Part shown: one piece after another, positions 8,567 to 15,372 of the stretch
How the letters are laid out: each line of letters starts with the position of its first letter
Numbering within the stretch: position 1 is the stretch's first letter
DNA from: a virus
DNA: 47,808 nucleotides
Virus record (IMG/VR): IMGVR_UViG_3300047667_000757
Span: 1 to 47,808 of that record
Direction: 5' to 3' (one strand)
Translations under genes and position numbers: made by a program
The notes under the pieces: generated by a model
Told to the model about the DNA's origin: nothing
The model's input: only the letters and a program-made list of their open reading frames with translations
Database searches by the model: none

Positions 8567-8945
8567 CTAATGAGTTTCTTACCGTGTGAGTATTAATAGT
8601 TTCGGTTGGCATATTGTCGCCTTGCATCAAGTTGTGTTCTTTGATTGCAGATATCGCGGCAGAGGCATTTAGAGCGCCTTTCTCTTCATCTGACTTAGAG
8701 CAGGATTCGATTAACTTTTCTAGCTGTTTGAGCTTGTCTGCTTTGCTCCATACGTAGCTTTCATCGTTCTTCTTTTGGTGTTTTGCGATGGAATCCTTGA
8801 TAACAGGTTTTAACAAGTTTTCACTACCAACTTGCTGTGCTGTCTTTTCGCTGTACCCCGCTTTAATTGCCGCCTGTGTTGCATTACCACCATTCAATAA
8901 ATAAGCCTTGACGAATGCGTCTTGCTTTATTGTTAACTTACCCAT
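8553..8945 (-). CDS. terS: Terminase small subunit (Terminase_2 type)
   Basis: About 130 residues. The N-terminus matches small terminases: LTIKQDAFVKAYL, GNATQAAIKAGYS, then the second helix SEKTAQQVGSENL, forming a helix-turn-helix that recognises packaging-start DNA. A helical oligomerisation region and a C-terminal segment for terL contact follow. ATG 8945 with GGAGG five bases upstream is the likely start, rather than the in-frame TTG at 8957. It overlaps terL by 14 bases, so the pair is coupled. Confidence 0.9.
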   Translation of the reverse strand: MGKLTIKQDAFVKAYLLNGGNATQAAIKAGYSEKTAQQVGSENLLKPVIKDSIAKHQKKNDESYVWSKADKLKQLEKLIESCSKSDEEKGALNASAAISAIKEHNLMQGDNMPTETINTHTVRNSLDDFY

Positions 8946-8984
8946 CTCAACCTCCAAGGTTTAAATGTTTATCTCTCAGAGATA

Positions 8985-9047
8985 TTATTTATTTTTTTTC
9001 TTTCTTTTGTTTGTCTTGGCTCTTTCGCCGCGCTTATTATGTACCAT
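8985..9047 (-). CDS. Tiny Lys/Arg-rich peptide (20 aa)
   Basis: A 20-codon ORF whose ATG overlaps the stop of the upstream holin-like gene (TAATG), preceded by AGGAAAATAA. The product is almost entirely basic, with KRGERAK and KRKKKNK. It is one of three tiny charged ORFs placed between membrane-protein genes here. The overlap geometry supports translation, but with no homolog to compare it remains tentative. Confidence 0.35.
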   Translation of the reverse strand: MVHNKRGERAKTNKRKKKNK

Positions 9048-9292
9048 TATTTATTTTCCTTATCTGTTTTGGAATCATCTGAATTGCCTTTTCTCAAGGT
9101 CTCTCTTAACTCAATAACATGCTTAACAATGAGCACAGAAACTAAAACGATACCTAATATTGATGTTGCAAACTTAGCTATCGGCTCATACGTACCGTAC
9201 CATGCGTTAAAGTTAAATGCGCCAGCAACAATCACAGCGGACTTTGGATGTGATGAAATAGCCTCAATTGCTGTTTTTATTTCTTCTCGCAT
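9047..9292 (-). CDS. Putative holin (81 aa)
   Basis: 81 residues: an amphipathic N-terminus, a moderately hydrophobic stretch (about 17-30), a clear transmembrane segment (about 42-60, TSILGIVLVSVLIVKHVI) and a strongly charged C-terminus ending DDSKTDKENK. Size, topology and location near the endolysin fit a class II-type holin that opens the inner membrane at lysis. The start overlaps the end of the upstream membrane protein by 16 bases. It could instead be an antiholin or other membrane accessory. Confidence 0.55.
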   Translation of the reverse strand: MREEIKTAIEAISSHPKSAVIVAGAFNFNAWYGTYEPIAKFATSILGIVLVSVLIVKHVIELRETLRKGNSDDSKTDKENK

Positions 9293-9753
9293 GCTTGCTC
9301 TTTGTTTTTCTGTATTTTATACATTGTAACATGCGACCAACAGCTATCAAAGCTAACAAAGAAAGCCATAGGATGTTTGATATTATTTCTAGTTCGCACA
9401 TAAGTTAAAGCCTTAGATGAAATAAAAAACAACTGAATTATCATCAATACAGCAAACATAACATCATACAAACCTGGCGGATAGTAATTTACCCACAACC
9501 AAAAACCAATAACATTAACAAAAACAGTAGCGTAAGCACATAGCGATGCTAGTTTATATCTGCAATAAAGATAGTGACCCATTGTGATGTTTAACATTGC
9601 TGAAGCGGTGTAATACCATCCAGAATCGATATTAATAATTAACGAGAAATAAAAAAACTTTCCTAATATCAAAATGAAAGCGCCATACCTAGACGCTTCA
9701 TTGATTAATAGAAATAAGCATAAACCTATAACTATATAGTCGAAAGTATTCAT
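9277..9753 (-). CDS. Multi-pass membrane protein (158 aa)
   Basis: A strongly hydrophobic protein with about four membrane segments (roughly 5-25, 27-45, 70-90 and 95-120), rich in Tyr, Phe and Leu, and a basic C-terminal tail. Its ATG follows directly on the stop of the 30-aa ORF upstream and its end overlaps the holin-like gene, so the three appear to form one translation unit. No family recognised. A role in lysis timing or host-membrane modification is inference from context. Confidence 0.6.
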   Translation of the reverse strand: MNTFDYIVIGLCLFLLINEASRYGAFILILGKFFYFSLIINIDSGWYYTASAMLNITMGHYLYCRYKLASLCAYATVFVNVIGFWLWVNYYPPGLYDVMFAVLMIIQLFFISSKALTYVRTRNNIKHPMAFFVSFDSCWSHVTMYKIQKNKEQACEKK

Positions 9754-9846
9754 TTACTTTTTTAATGGCTCAATTGGATCTTTAGCTGGCTCTTCCGCTG
9801 GTTCTTCTGCTTTACGTTCTCTTGTTTTTCCGTGACCACCAGTCAT
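9754..9846 (-). CDS. Tiny Pro/Glu-rich protein (30 aa)
   Basis: A 30-codon ORF with AAAAAGG a few bases before ATG 9846. Its stop is contiguous with the start of the membrane protein gene (TAA-ATG). The product contains a duplicated EEPA motif and a DPIEPLKK end, giving a disordered, charged character. Second of the three tiny charged ORFs in the lysis-like cluster. Function unknown. Confidence 0.4.
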   Translation of the reverse strand: MTGGHGKTRERKAEEPAEEPAKDPIEPLKK

Positions 9847-9882
9847 AACATTACCTTTTTGGTTGATTGAGTATTCATTATA

Positions 9883-10191
9883 TCACACTTTCCCTTTGTT
9901 TTTAAATGCTGCATATATTCCGCCTGGGGCCACTGCCGCCATTGCTGCCATGGGATCATAACCTTGCTGCACCATGTAAAAAGCTAACCCATAACCAATG
10001 TACCCCGTTATCTGTCGGCCCATTTTGTGTAGCGCATCAACCCAAGGCACAGTTTTAGTTTGCAACTCTAAAGTATAGCGCTCCTGCTTCATCTTCTCGA
10101 TGTTGCCTTTAATTTCGTTGAGCTTGTCGGGGTCTTCTATTGCTTCAGATGCTAAATCAATTGTTTTATCAAATACGTTAAACCAACTCAT
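9883..10191 (-). CDS. Putative holin (GTA_holin_3TM-like)
   Basis: 102 residues resembling the 3TM holin group found in gene transfer agents and marine phages: a helical N-terminus (MSWFNVFDKTIDLASEAIED), a charged coiled coil, a PWVDALHKMGRQITGY motif and then hydrophobic segments (about 68-95). It probably acts at the inner membrane at lysis. Together with the 81-aa protein this would give two holin-like proteins, possibly a holin/antiholin pair. Its ATG overlaps the stop of the 19-aa ORF. Confidence 0.6.
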   Translation of the reverse strand: MSWFNVFDKTIDLASEAIEDPDKLNEIKGNIEKMKQERYTLELQTKTVPWVDALHKMGRQITGYIGYGLAFYMVQQGYDPMAAMAAVAPGGIYAAFKNKGKV

Positions 10192-10247
10192 AATCTACCC
10201 CTGTATTTATTTTTGTCTTTGTGTTTTGTGTCTTTTGTTTTCTTCAT
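10188..10247 (-). CDS. Tiny Lys-rich peptide (19 aa)
   Basis: A 19-codon ORF with AGGGG upstream of ATG 10247 and a four-base ATGA-type overlap with the holin-like gene. The product is very basic (MKKTKDTKHKDKNKYRGR). Third of the tiny charged ORFs in this cluster. It may be a coupling leader rather than a functional peptide. Confidence 0.35.
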   Translation of the reverse strand: MKKTKDTKHKDKNKYRGRL

Positions 10248-10263
10248 GTTATACCCCTGTTAG

Positions 10264-10419
10264 TTAAGTATTGCCTGATGCAATCCCAATTGCTGCAACA
10301 ATAGAAAAAACACCTGAAATCATTGCGATAAGAGACCACAGCAAATCTTTTTTACTTAACATCAAGCCCGATACAAACAAAAGCAAAATACCAAAAAACA
10401 CACACATAATTAAATTCAT
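10264..10419 (-). CDS. Small two-helix membrane protein (about 51 aa)
   Basis: About 51 residues with two hydrophobic segments (roughly 3-20 and 30-48) separated by MLSKKDLLW. This hairpin topology fits a small holin, antiholin or pinholin, inferred from its place between lysis-like genes. ATG 10419 is preferred over ATG 10425, because the ribosome site GAGAGA directly abuts the first ATG and is correctly spaced for the second. The same double-ATG arrangement occurs upstream of several other small genes here. Confidence 0.5.
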   Translation of the reverse strand: MNLIMCVFFGILLLFVSGLMLSKKDLLWSLIAMISGVFSIVAAIGIASGNT

Positions 10420-10452
10420 ATTCATTCTCTCTTATCGTTAAGTGTTATGTTA

Positions 10453-10671
10453 CTAAGACAAGTCTGCGCTTATTTCACCATAAATCTGAGCAACGCGTTT
10501 ATTTTCTAAGTATTCTGCTTTTGCCTCCTGATATTCTGCAAGCTCACTCCACCCAGCGTCATTGTCATTTTTTATTTTTCTGCATTTTTTCATTTCTAAT
10601 CTTGAGCGCTCGCAAGCCCAGGTAGCATGTGCACATAATAAATTATACTTTTCTATTAATTTAACAGTCAT
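10453..10671 (-). CDS. Hypothetical helical protein (72 aa)
   Basis: 72 residues, highly charged and helical, Cys- and Trp-containing (LLCAHATWACERSRLEMKKC). No signal peptide or lipobox that would make it a spanin. It lies directly downstream of the endolysin gene and probably shares its transcript. Function unknown. Confidence 0.5.
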   Translation of the reverse strand: MTVKLIEKYNLLCAHATWACERSRLEMKKCRKIKNDNDAGWSELAEYQEAKAEYLENKRVAQIYGEISADLS

Positions 10672-10698
10672 TATATCAATCCTTTTCAGTGGTGGTAA

Positions 10699-11196
10699 TT
10701 ACAACTCAACATTAATAATACGGTTACTAACTAATGCAGATAAAAACTTTTCGTAAGTTGATGCGCCACCCTCGGTGTTGTAAATGCGCTTGTAGTATTC
10801 ATATACGGCTTTAATGTCATTGCGGTCGGGTAGCGGGGCTGCATCCATTGAGTACTTTAATCTAGCGATGGCGCAAGAGTACATGGGGGCTGAGGTTAAT
10901 GCCTCGTCACCGCACTTGCCCATAGGGGCCAATGAGTAAAAAACACATGCAATATTTTGAATTTTACCGCCATCAAATAGTGCATCGCAGTTTTCCCATA
11001 TATCATCATGGGTTTTCGGCTCCATCTGAAATACACCCAAAGCTGGCCCGTTAATTTGCTTTATGTACTCACCACAATTTGATTCGATAGCTGCTGTGCA
11101 TAATAACAAGAAAGCCGCATCTTTGCTGTAGTAGTTACCGCCCATGTATTCTAATGTTGGTTTAATTATGTGGTCGTGTAGTTGTTGTGCGTTCAT
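10699..11196 (-). CDS. Endolysin, lysozyme/transglycosylase-like
   Basis: 165 residues resembling the phage muramidase/transglycosylase-like fold: an early catalytic-type Glu in CTAAIESNCG (E38), then GPALGVFQMEP (about 51-60), then an HDDIW block. It would cleave the glycan of the peptidoglycan once holins open the membrane. There is no signal peptide, as expected for a holin-dependent cytoplasmic endolysin. It heads the lysis-like cluster, with holin-like genes downstream on the same strand. The exact glycosidase class is not certain. Confidence 0.8.
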   Translation of the reverse strand: MNAQQLHDHIIKPTLEYMGGNYYSKDAAFLLLCTAAIESNCGEYIKQINGPALGVFQMEPKTHDDIWENCDALFDGGKIQNIACVFYSLAPMGKCGDEALTSAPMYSCAIARLKYSMDAAPLPDRNDIKAVYEYYKRIYNTEGGASTYEKFLSALVSNRIINVEL

Positions 11197-11200
11197 GTTG

Positions 11201-11386
11201 TTATCCTTTTAATTGATCTTTGTATTGCTTTAAAGCTTCAAACACTAAATCAGCTTGCGAATGCGTCATGCTTGCTCCCGCCCACGCGTAACCTTTTTTA
11301 GCAACTAAAATTTCAATTCTGTCGGTATTTGTATCACCAAAAATTTTAACGTTTTCTGTTTCGTTCTCTTTGTTGATTTCGTTCAT
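11201..11386 (-). CDS. Hypothetical protein (61 aa)
   Basis: 61 residues, acidic N-terminus followed by a compact domain (RIEILVAKKGYAWAGASMTHSQADLVFEALKQY) that looks like a beta-beta-helix unit. Its stop lies four bases before the endolysin start. No family recognised. Confidence 0.55.
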   Translation of the reverse strand: MNEINKENETENVKIFGDTNTDRIEILVAKKGYAWAGASMTHSQADLVFEALKQYKDQLKG

Positions 11387-11405
11387 TTTAATTACTCTTT
11401 GTTAT

Positions 11406-11421
11406 GCGCTACGTATAGCGC
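11406..11421. repeat. GCGCTA/TAGCGC hairpin, copy 1
   Basis: Perfect 6-bp inverted repeat GCGCTA-CGTA-TAGCGC between two small leftward genes. The same arms recur at 18604-18621 and 20110-20127. Confidence 0.6.
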
Positions 11422-11427
11422 AGGGGT

Positions 11428-11577
11428 TTAGGCTAACTCAATGCTTATCAAGTCGCAAACAGGAACACGCATATCAAGAGATTTTATGGCTGAATTTTTA
11501 TCAACTGCATCTACATAAACTATTTTTGGTATCTCGCTGATAGGCGGTGACATGTAAACTATTTTATATTCATTCAT
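11428..11577 (-). CDS. Hypothetical protein (49 aa)
   Basis: A 49-residue ORF filling the gap between neighbouring leftward genes, starting at ATG 11577. Mixed beta-type sequence (YKIVYMSPPISEIPKIVYV, then CDLISIELA). The overlapping ATG at 11573 is in a frame that stops at once, which supports this start. Function unknown. Confidence 0.45.
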   Translation of the reverse strand: MNEYKIVYMSPPISEIPKIVYVDAVDKNSAIKSLDMRVPVCDLISIELA

Positions 11578-11604
11578 CGTTATCTCTGTCTATGTGTAAG
11601 TTAT

Positions 11605-11826
11605 TTAAATATAGTCTAGCAAGCTATCAAAGTCATACTTTGCCTGTACGTAACATTGTCTTTTTGCTTGATTAATAGCCCTGTCCTTCCTAAACGATTC
11701 GTTCTCCCCTTCATTACCTGTTCTTCTGTTTTCAGATATAACTTTACGAAGATGCTCAATCATTTTGTCGCAGCTTTCTATTTTGACATCATATTGCGCT
11801 TTCATTTTTTCTACTTCAATTTCCAT
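11605..11826 (-). CDS. Hypothetical coiled-coil protein (73 aa)
   Basis: About 73 residues, charged and helical through most of its length (IEVEKMKAQYDVKIESCDKM, then RAINQAKRQC). ATG 11826 has AGGA about eight bases upstream, so I prefer it to the GTG at 11832. The upstream 36-aa ORF ends just before it. Function unknown. Confidence 0.5.
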   Translation of the reverse strand: MEIEVEKMKAQYDVKIESCDKMIEHLRKVISENRRTGNEGENESFRKDRAINQAKRQCYVQAKYDFDSLLDYI

Positions 11827-11828
11827 AT

Positions 11829-11939
11829 TCACAATCCTGTTGAGTAAGTTAAAAATAGACTAACACTCACCCCAACAGCAACAAATGCAATTAAACATAT
11901 GAAACAAAGTAAAAATTTAACGTTAGGGTGTATAGTCAT
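11829..11939 (-). CDS. Small single-pass membrane protein (36 aa)
   Basis: 36 residues, dominated by one hydrophobic helix (about 9-30, FLLCFICLIAFVAVGVSVSL). Its stop sits three bases before the next gene's ATG. Tiny membrane proteins of this type are frequent among phage early genes; no function can be assigned. Confidence 0.4.
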   Translation of the reverse strand: MTIHPNVKFLLCFICLIAFVAVGVSVSLFLTYSTGL

Positions 11940-11942
11940 TAG

Positions 11943-12134
11943 TTAATCCTTGTTGTTGTCTTTGTAATTAAACTTCATTCTACTGTAAATTATTTCTATT
12001 TTTTCGCACATATAAGAAAGCTCGTTGTTATCACCCCTACTGATAAATGGTGATCTCTGTACGTTTCTTTTATATATTATTTGATACGCAACATTTAGCA
12101 TTGCAAGCTCAAACCATTGATTTAATTTTCTCAT
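11943..12134 (-). CDS. Hypothetical protein (63 aa)
   Basis: 63 residues, basic and aromatic, with YQIIYKRN and an internal SRGDNNELSYMCEKIEIIYS. Three bases separate it from the 36-aa membrane ORF. Preceded by a purine-rich AAGGATTGAT ribosome site. No family recognised. Confidence 0.5.
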   Translation of the reverse strand: MRKLNQWFELAMLNVAYQIIYKRNVQRSPFISRGDNNELSYMCEKIEIIYSRMKFNYKDNNKD

Positions 12135-12176
12135 ATCAATCCTTGTTAAAGCCGCTATTAACGGCTTATGTGTTAG

Positions 12177-12671
12177 TTATTGTTGTGGCCATCCATTAGG
12201 GTTATGCGGCTGTTGTTGTTGACCTTGAAAGCCACCTTGCCCTTGTTGCTGTTGCCCTTGCTGCTGGAAACCGCCTTGGCTTTGTTGTTGCTGTGGGTGT
12301 TGGTATTGCTGCTGTTGTGGCGCTTGCTGTTGCTGCTGGTTGTTATCAATATAACCAGAACCTTCAAGCCTTGCGTTTTCAACCTGCAGCTTGATATATT
12401 GCTTACCCTGGCTTTCGCTAACATCAACTTTTAATTTATCACCGGTAATCACAATAAAATTACCCTCGACTAATGTTGTATTGTAATGATCAATCTGCGC
12501 TTGTGACTTAGCAAAAATAGCAGCGCTATAATTTGTATATGATTTCTCACCCGTTGTATAATTTTTGTTTACTTCTGCTAATTCAATGATGAACATTGTT
12601 GATTGCTGGTCCTGCCCGCAACCTGGTTTAATAAATGGTGCTTTTCTCATTTCGCCGTGGATAATATGCAT
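12177..12671 (-). CDS. ssb: Single-stranded DNA-binding protein
   Basis: 164 residues: an OB-fold domain (about 1-110) with family-like features (FIIELAEVNKNYTTGEKSYTNYSAAIFAKSQAQI, GNFIVITGDKLKVDV, KQYIKLQVENARLEG), then a tail of about 55 residues consisting mostly of Gln, Gly and Pro. It coats single-stranded DNA during replication and recombination. The usual acidic DDDIPF-like tip that recruits host partners is missing; the protein ends PNGWPQQ. It lies two genes downstream of the exonuclease, a common recombination-module order. Confidence 0.85.
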   Translation of the reverse strand: MHIIHGEMRKAPFIKPGCGQDQQSTMFIIELAEVNKNYTTGEKSYTNYSAAIFAKSQAQIDHYNTTLVEGNFIVITGDKLKVDVSESQGKQYIKLQVENARLEGSGYIDNNQQQQQAPQQQQYQHPQQQQSQGGFQQQGQQQQGQGGFQGQQQQPHNPNGWPQQ

Positions 12672-12697
12672 TGCTTCTTTCCTTATGCTTTGGTTGA

Positions 12698-13117
12698 TTA
12701 AGTTTGATTGTTTTCTAAGTTTATTGGTTGAATCACAAAATGCTGCTTCATTCCTCGTCTAACTGTTAATGATATTGTTGCTGCGCTATTTATATGCGAT
12801 ACAGCATTAACTCTTATTCCGCCTATATTCTTTTGACTACCAAAGCTCACTGTAGCATCAACATATAAATTCATAAGCCTACCAGTCCATTGACTGCCAT
12901 CTTTACCCCATAGAGCTATCAATATGCGCCTTACTGTCAAGCATGGCTTGAACGGCTTCCCTTCGCAACCATAATAATATATGTGTATTGGTTGCTTAGG
13001 GTCGCTAACTCTAGTTATACCCTCCACTTGTACCATCATTGGCCCTACTACCAAATCATCAGCATTCAATTGATCTGACTTTGCTTTGATAGTTCCTGAT
13101 AAATCTAAAATATCCAT
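12698..13117 (-). CDS. Conserved hypothetical recombination-module protein
   Basis: About 139 residues, beta-rich, with notable blocks DDLVVGPMMVQVEGITRV, HIYYYGCEGKPFKPCLTVRR and ALWGKDGSQWTGR. It sits between the RecE-type exonuclease and SSB genes, where a single-strand annealing protein often lies, but I do not see a Redβ/RecT/Erf signature. ATG 13117, one base after the exonuclease stop and with GAGG upstream, is preferred over the in-frame ATG 13138. Function unknown; accessory recombination role is inferred. Confidence 0.6.
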   Translation of the reverse strand: MDILDLSGTIKAKSDQLNADDLVVGPMMVQVEGITRVSDPKQPIHIYYYGCEGKPFKPCLTVRRILIALWGKDGSQWTGRLMNLYVDATVSFGSQKNIGGIRVNAVSHINSAATISLTVRRGMKQHFVIQPINLENNQT

Positions 13118-13118
13118 A

Positions 13119-13988
13119 CTATTTAGCCTCATCTTCAAAGGTCACTTCAACATCATCATTAACTAAATAATCAGCTTCCCAGCTACCAAAATTAAATGTT
13201 TCAGTGTGAATCCAATCACTATCTTTTTTGCATCGACTGAACTCAGATATATTAGCTCTATGCCTATCCCAAAAGCCCAAGTCGATTAATTCAGCTTTTG
13301 ATATTGTAAATACTGCAACAGGATAACGCCCAAGTCTAACGCTGTTTTGTATAACTAGAAAAACAAAGCTTTCAATTTCAGTGTTGTAATGTTGCTCTAA
13401 AACGTCAGTGTAAAAGCTTGCACCATGACCATAGTTAAATTTATAAAGTGGGTTAATCCACTGTTTATCACTTCGCCAATCATCAATATTAGCAGTTGTT
13501 TTAACGTCAATCACTATACCTGCTGATTGCACTGCATCTTTATCTGGCCTACATTTTAAGTGGGCACCTGTTTCTTTATCCTCAACAAATACTGATGATT
13601 CACAATCACCCACAAGATCAAGTATTGATTTAGCGGCTGGATGACAAAGCACTGATTTAGCCATTAAATTAACTTGGTCGTATTCATCACTAGTTAACAC
13701 AACTTTGTTTTTGTTTTCTAGTTGCTCAGCTTCAAAGCCTTTAGCTGTTCGACCTTTTAATGCAGACACCACAATGTGATCTTTGTATTTTTCTGGCTCT
13801 AATATGGCGCAATGTAAAGCAGTTCCAATATCTGTTGTTTTTGATTTTGCGTTGTTTCTTGGTGCGCTTTTAGACCAGACAAAGTCACCTGGATTGTGTT
13901 CTATCATTAATGCGTCACTATTTGCAAGACCATCCGCCTCTCTATAAACAACATCATTTAAGAAATGCTTACCTGTATAATTACTCAT
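13119..13988 (-). CDS. RecE/exonuclease VIII-like PD-(D/E)XK nuclease
   Basis: 289 residues. An N-terminal segment resembles the DUF3799/RecE group (DALMIEHNPGDFVWSK, TDIGTALHCAILEPEKY), and the nuclease core shows LKCRPDKD followed by IVIDVKTT, the D...DxK arrangement that binds metal. It would resect double-stranded ends for recombination or genome end processing. It overlaps the 64-aa ORF upstream by four bases and is followed directly by the conserved hypothetical and SSB. Confidence 0.85.
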   Translation of the reverse strand: MSNYTGKHFLNDVVYREADGLANSDALMIEHNPGDFVWSKSAPRNNAKSKTTDIGTALHCAILEPEKYKDHIVVSALKGRTAKGFEAEQLENKNKVVLTSDEYDQVNLMAKSVLCHPAAKSILDLVGDCESSVFVEDKETGAHLKCRPDKDAVQSAGIVIDVKTTANIDDWRSDKQWINPLYKFNYGHGASFYTDVLEQHYNTEIESFVFLVIQNSVRLGRYPVAVFTISKAELIDLGFWDRHRANISEFSRCKKDSDWIHTETFNFGSWEADYLVNDDVEVTFEDEAK

Positions 13989-14179
13989 TCGCCATTCTCC
14001 TTGATATCTTCAAGCTCGCTAATCATACGCTGTAGCATATCTTGAAATTGATAAGCTTCTGTTAAAATTTCCTCGTCAATGTTTCTGTGTGCATTTAAAA
14101 GAATGCTAATAGAGGCATCACACGCCGCCGATAAAACTGCATTGGGCGCATCAAGTGGTATGTTTTTTTTATCAATCAT
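13985..14179 (-). CDS. Hypothetical protein (64 aa)
   Basis: 64 residues, acidic and helical (PNAVLSAACDASISILLNAH, then a Glu-rich coil). Four-base overlaps with both neighbours show tight translational coupling within the recombination operon. No family recognised. Confidence 0.55.
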   Translation of the reverse strand: MIDKKNIPLDAPNAVLSAACDASISILLNAHRNIDEEILTEAYQFQDMLQRMISELEDIKENGE

Positions 14180-14427
14180 GACATCATTTCCTGTATTGTT
14201 TTTATGTAAAGCTCACGTAGTTGCATCTGAACACCATCATTAATTAACGTATCTTCTGTAAGCTGCTTTAATGACTCGACTTCTATTTTGCTTGTAACGT
14301 CACATAACTCACATAAATCACCGCCAATATAAATGCAGTGATCTTCTATTAACATCCATAACACTTCATTAGCGCTTAATTGCTCTGGTTCATCTGCGTG
14401 AATTGCTATCTGATTCTCTATACTCAT
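14176..14427 (-). CDS. Hypothetical acidic protein (83 aa)
   Basis: 83 residues, strongly acidic, with two closely spaced cysteines (GGDLCELCDV). Preceded by the leader ACAAGTAAGGATTAAATA, closely similar to that of the next gene upstream. The charge suggests a DNA-mimic or binding partner role only as speculation. Confidence 0.5.
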   Translation of the reverse strand: MSIENQIAIHADEPEQLSANEVLWMLIEDHCIYIGGDLCELCDVTSKIEVESLKQLTEDTLINDGVQMQLRELYIKTIQEMMS

Positions 14428-14444
14428 TATTTAATCCTTACTTG

Positions 14445-14693
14445 TTACCAATTTTCATTATCGTCGTCGTCGTCATCGCTTTCCGTGTTGTTCTTAGTCA
14501 CAAACAATCCACCACCGCTTCTTTCTATAATATTGTAAACATCGCCGCTCAAACAAAAAACCCTGGCTTCGTTAAATGGAAACATTGAAACGGAAGCAAT
14601 AGTCTCAGCAAACATACAGATATTTGCTTGCATAATTGCGTCTAACTCTCTGCACGGTCCTGCATTTACTATTGATTGTATTATATTGCTCAT
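14445..14693 (-). CDS. Hypothetical protein (82 aa), first gene of leftward early operon
   Basis: 82 residues ending in an acidic run (SDDDDDDNENW). The leader ACAAGTAAGGATTTACAGA provides the ribosome site. It lies immediately downstream of a near-consensus leftward promoter (14726-14754), so it should be expressed early and strongly. Such acidic early proteins often bind host proteins, but that is not shown here. Confidence 0.55.
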   Translation of the reverse strand: MSNIIQSIVNAGPCRELDAIMQANICMFAETIASVSMFPFNEARVFCLSGDVYNIIERSGGGLFVTKNNTESDDDDDDNENW

Positions 14694-14725
14694 TCTGTAA
14701 ATCCTTACTTGTTGGTGATGAACAA

Positions 14726-14754
14726 ATAGTAGCGCGTATAAATATAACCGTCAA
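14726..14754 (-). promoter_or_regulatory. Leftward sigma-70 promoter
   Basis: On the minus strand TTGACG, 17-base spacer, TACTAT. An AGCG-TTTT-CGCT inverted repeat borders the -35 box (14754-14765) and could be an operator. It drives the 14693-to-left gene series. Confidence 0.7.
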
Positions 14755-14775
14755 GCGTTTTCGCTAATTATATTA

Positions 14776-14805
14776 TTTGCAAAATACGTACACCTATAGT
14801 ATTAT
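14776..14805 (+). promoter_or_regulatory. Rightward sigma-70 promoter
   Basis: TTTGCA, 18-base spacer, TATTAT, ending 30 bases before the ATG at 14835. Divergent to the leftward promoter, about 20 bases away, forming a compact control region. Confidence 0.55.
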
Positions 14806-14834
14806 TAACCAATCCAAACAAATAAGGCGTTAAA

Positions 14835-15041
14835 ATGACCATAAGCAAAGAGTTAAAAAGCATTGTAAGAGATGCAGCATTGGCAGCGGGTATTGACGGG
14901 GTAATGTCGTTAGACAAGCTTTGTGTTGACTTGACTTACGCAAGAGTATCAAGAGTATGGCATGGCAATACATCTGCTAAATTTTGCGATGTAGAGTATG
15001 TTTTAAATATTTTAAATGTAAAAGTTAGATGGAGTAAGTAA
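14835..15041 (+). CDS. Putative helix-turn-helix regulator (68 aa)
   Basis: 68 residues with a Cro-like size and layout: GVMSLDKLCVDLTYARVSRVWHGNTS resembles a helix-turn-helix, followed by CDVEYVLNILNVKVRW. As first gene right of the divergent promoters it is the natural candidate to repress one or both. Assignment as regulator rests on size, predicted fold and position. Confidence 0.55.
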   Translation: MTISKELKSIVRDAALAAGIDGVMSLDKLCVDLTYARVSRVWHGNTSAKFCDVEYVLNILNVKVRWSK

Positions 15042-15042
15042 G

Positions 15043-15372
15043 ATGATTAAATTTGATTTAGAAAAAGCATTGGCTGGCGAAAAAGTTATCATAAGAAGTA
15101 AAGCAGAAGTTGAGCAATTAAAGACATTTGAAGTTGAGGGTCGCAAAATAATTTGCGGTGTTATAGGTGAAACTTTTCACTATGATATTCAAAAAAGTGA
15201 CTTATTCATGGCACCTAAAAAGCTAAGTGGTTTTGTTAATTTATACGACAATGGCGATGTTGGCCCGATTATTCATAACTCAAAAAAAGAAGCAATGTGT
15301 GGCCGAAACCTTATAAAAAATCGTATTGCATGCATTGATTTATCACAATTTGAAGAGGGTCACGGACTATGA
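15043..15372 (+). CDS. Hypothetical protein (109 aa)
   Basis: 109 residues beginning one base after the regulator stop. The N-terminus (FDLEKALAGEKVIIRS) is similar to short phage proteins with a beta-strand repeat that often precede FKPLT-type domain genes; this is family memory, not proof. The C-terminus overlaps the next start by four bases. Confidence 0.55.
   Translation: MIKFDLEKALAGEKVIIRSKAEVEQLKTFEVEGRKIICGVIGETFHYDIQKSDLFMAPKKLSGFVNLYDNGDVGPIIHNSKKEAMCGRNLIKNRIACIDLSQFEEGHGL

Noticed and set aside
9039-9329. Plus-strand 96-aa ORF opposite the holin-like gene
   Set aside because: Fully antisense to a gene with membrane topology and overlapping neighbours; no ribosome site.
12177-12434. 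Long Leu-rich and Ser/Asn-rich ORFs on both strands opposite or overlapping ssb
   Set aside because: They arise from the repetitive Gln-codon tract of the SSB tail read in other frames; no ribosome sites and low-complexity products.
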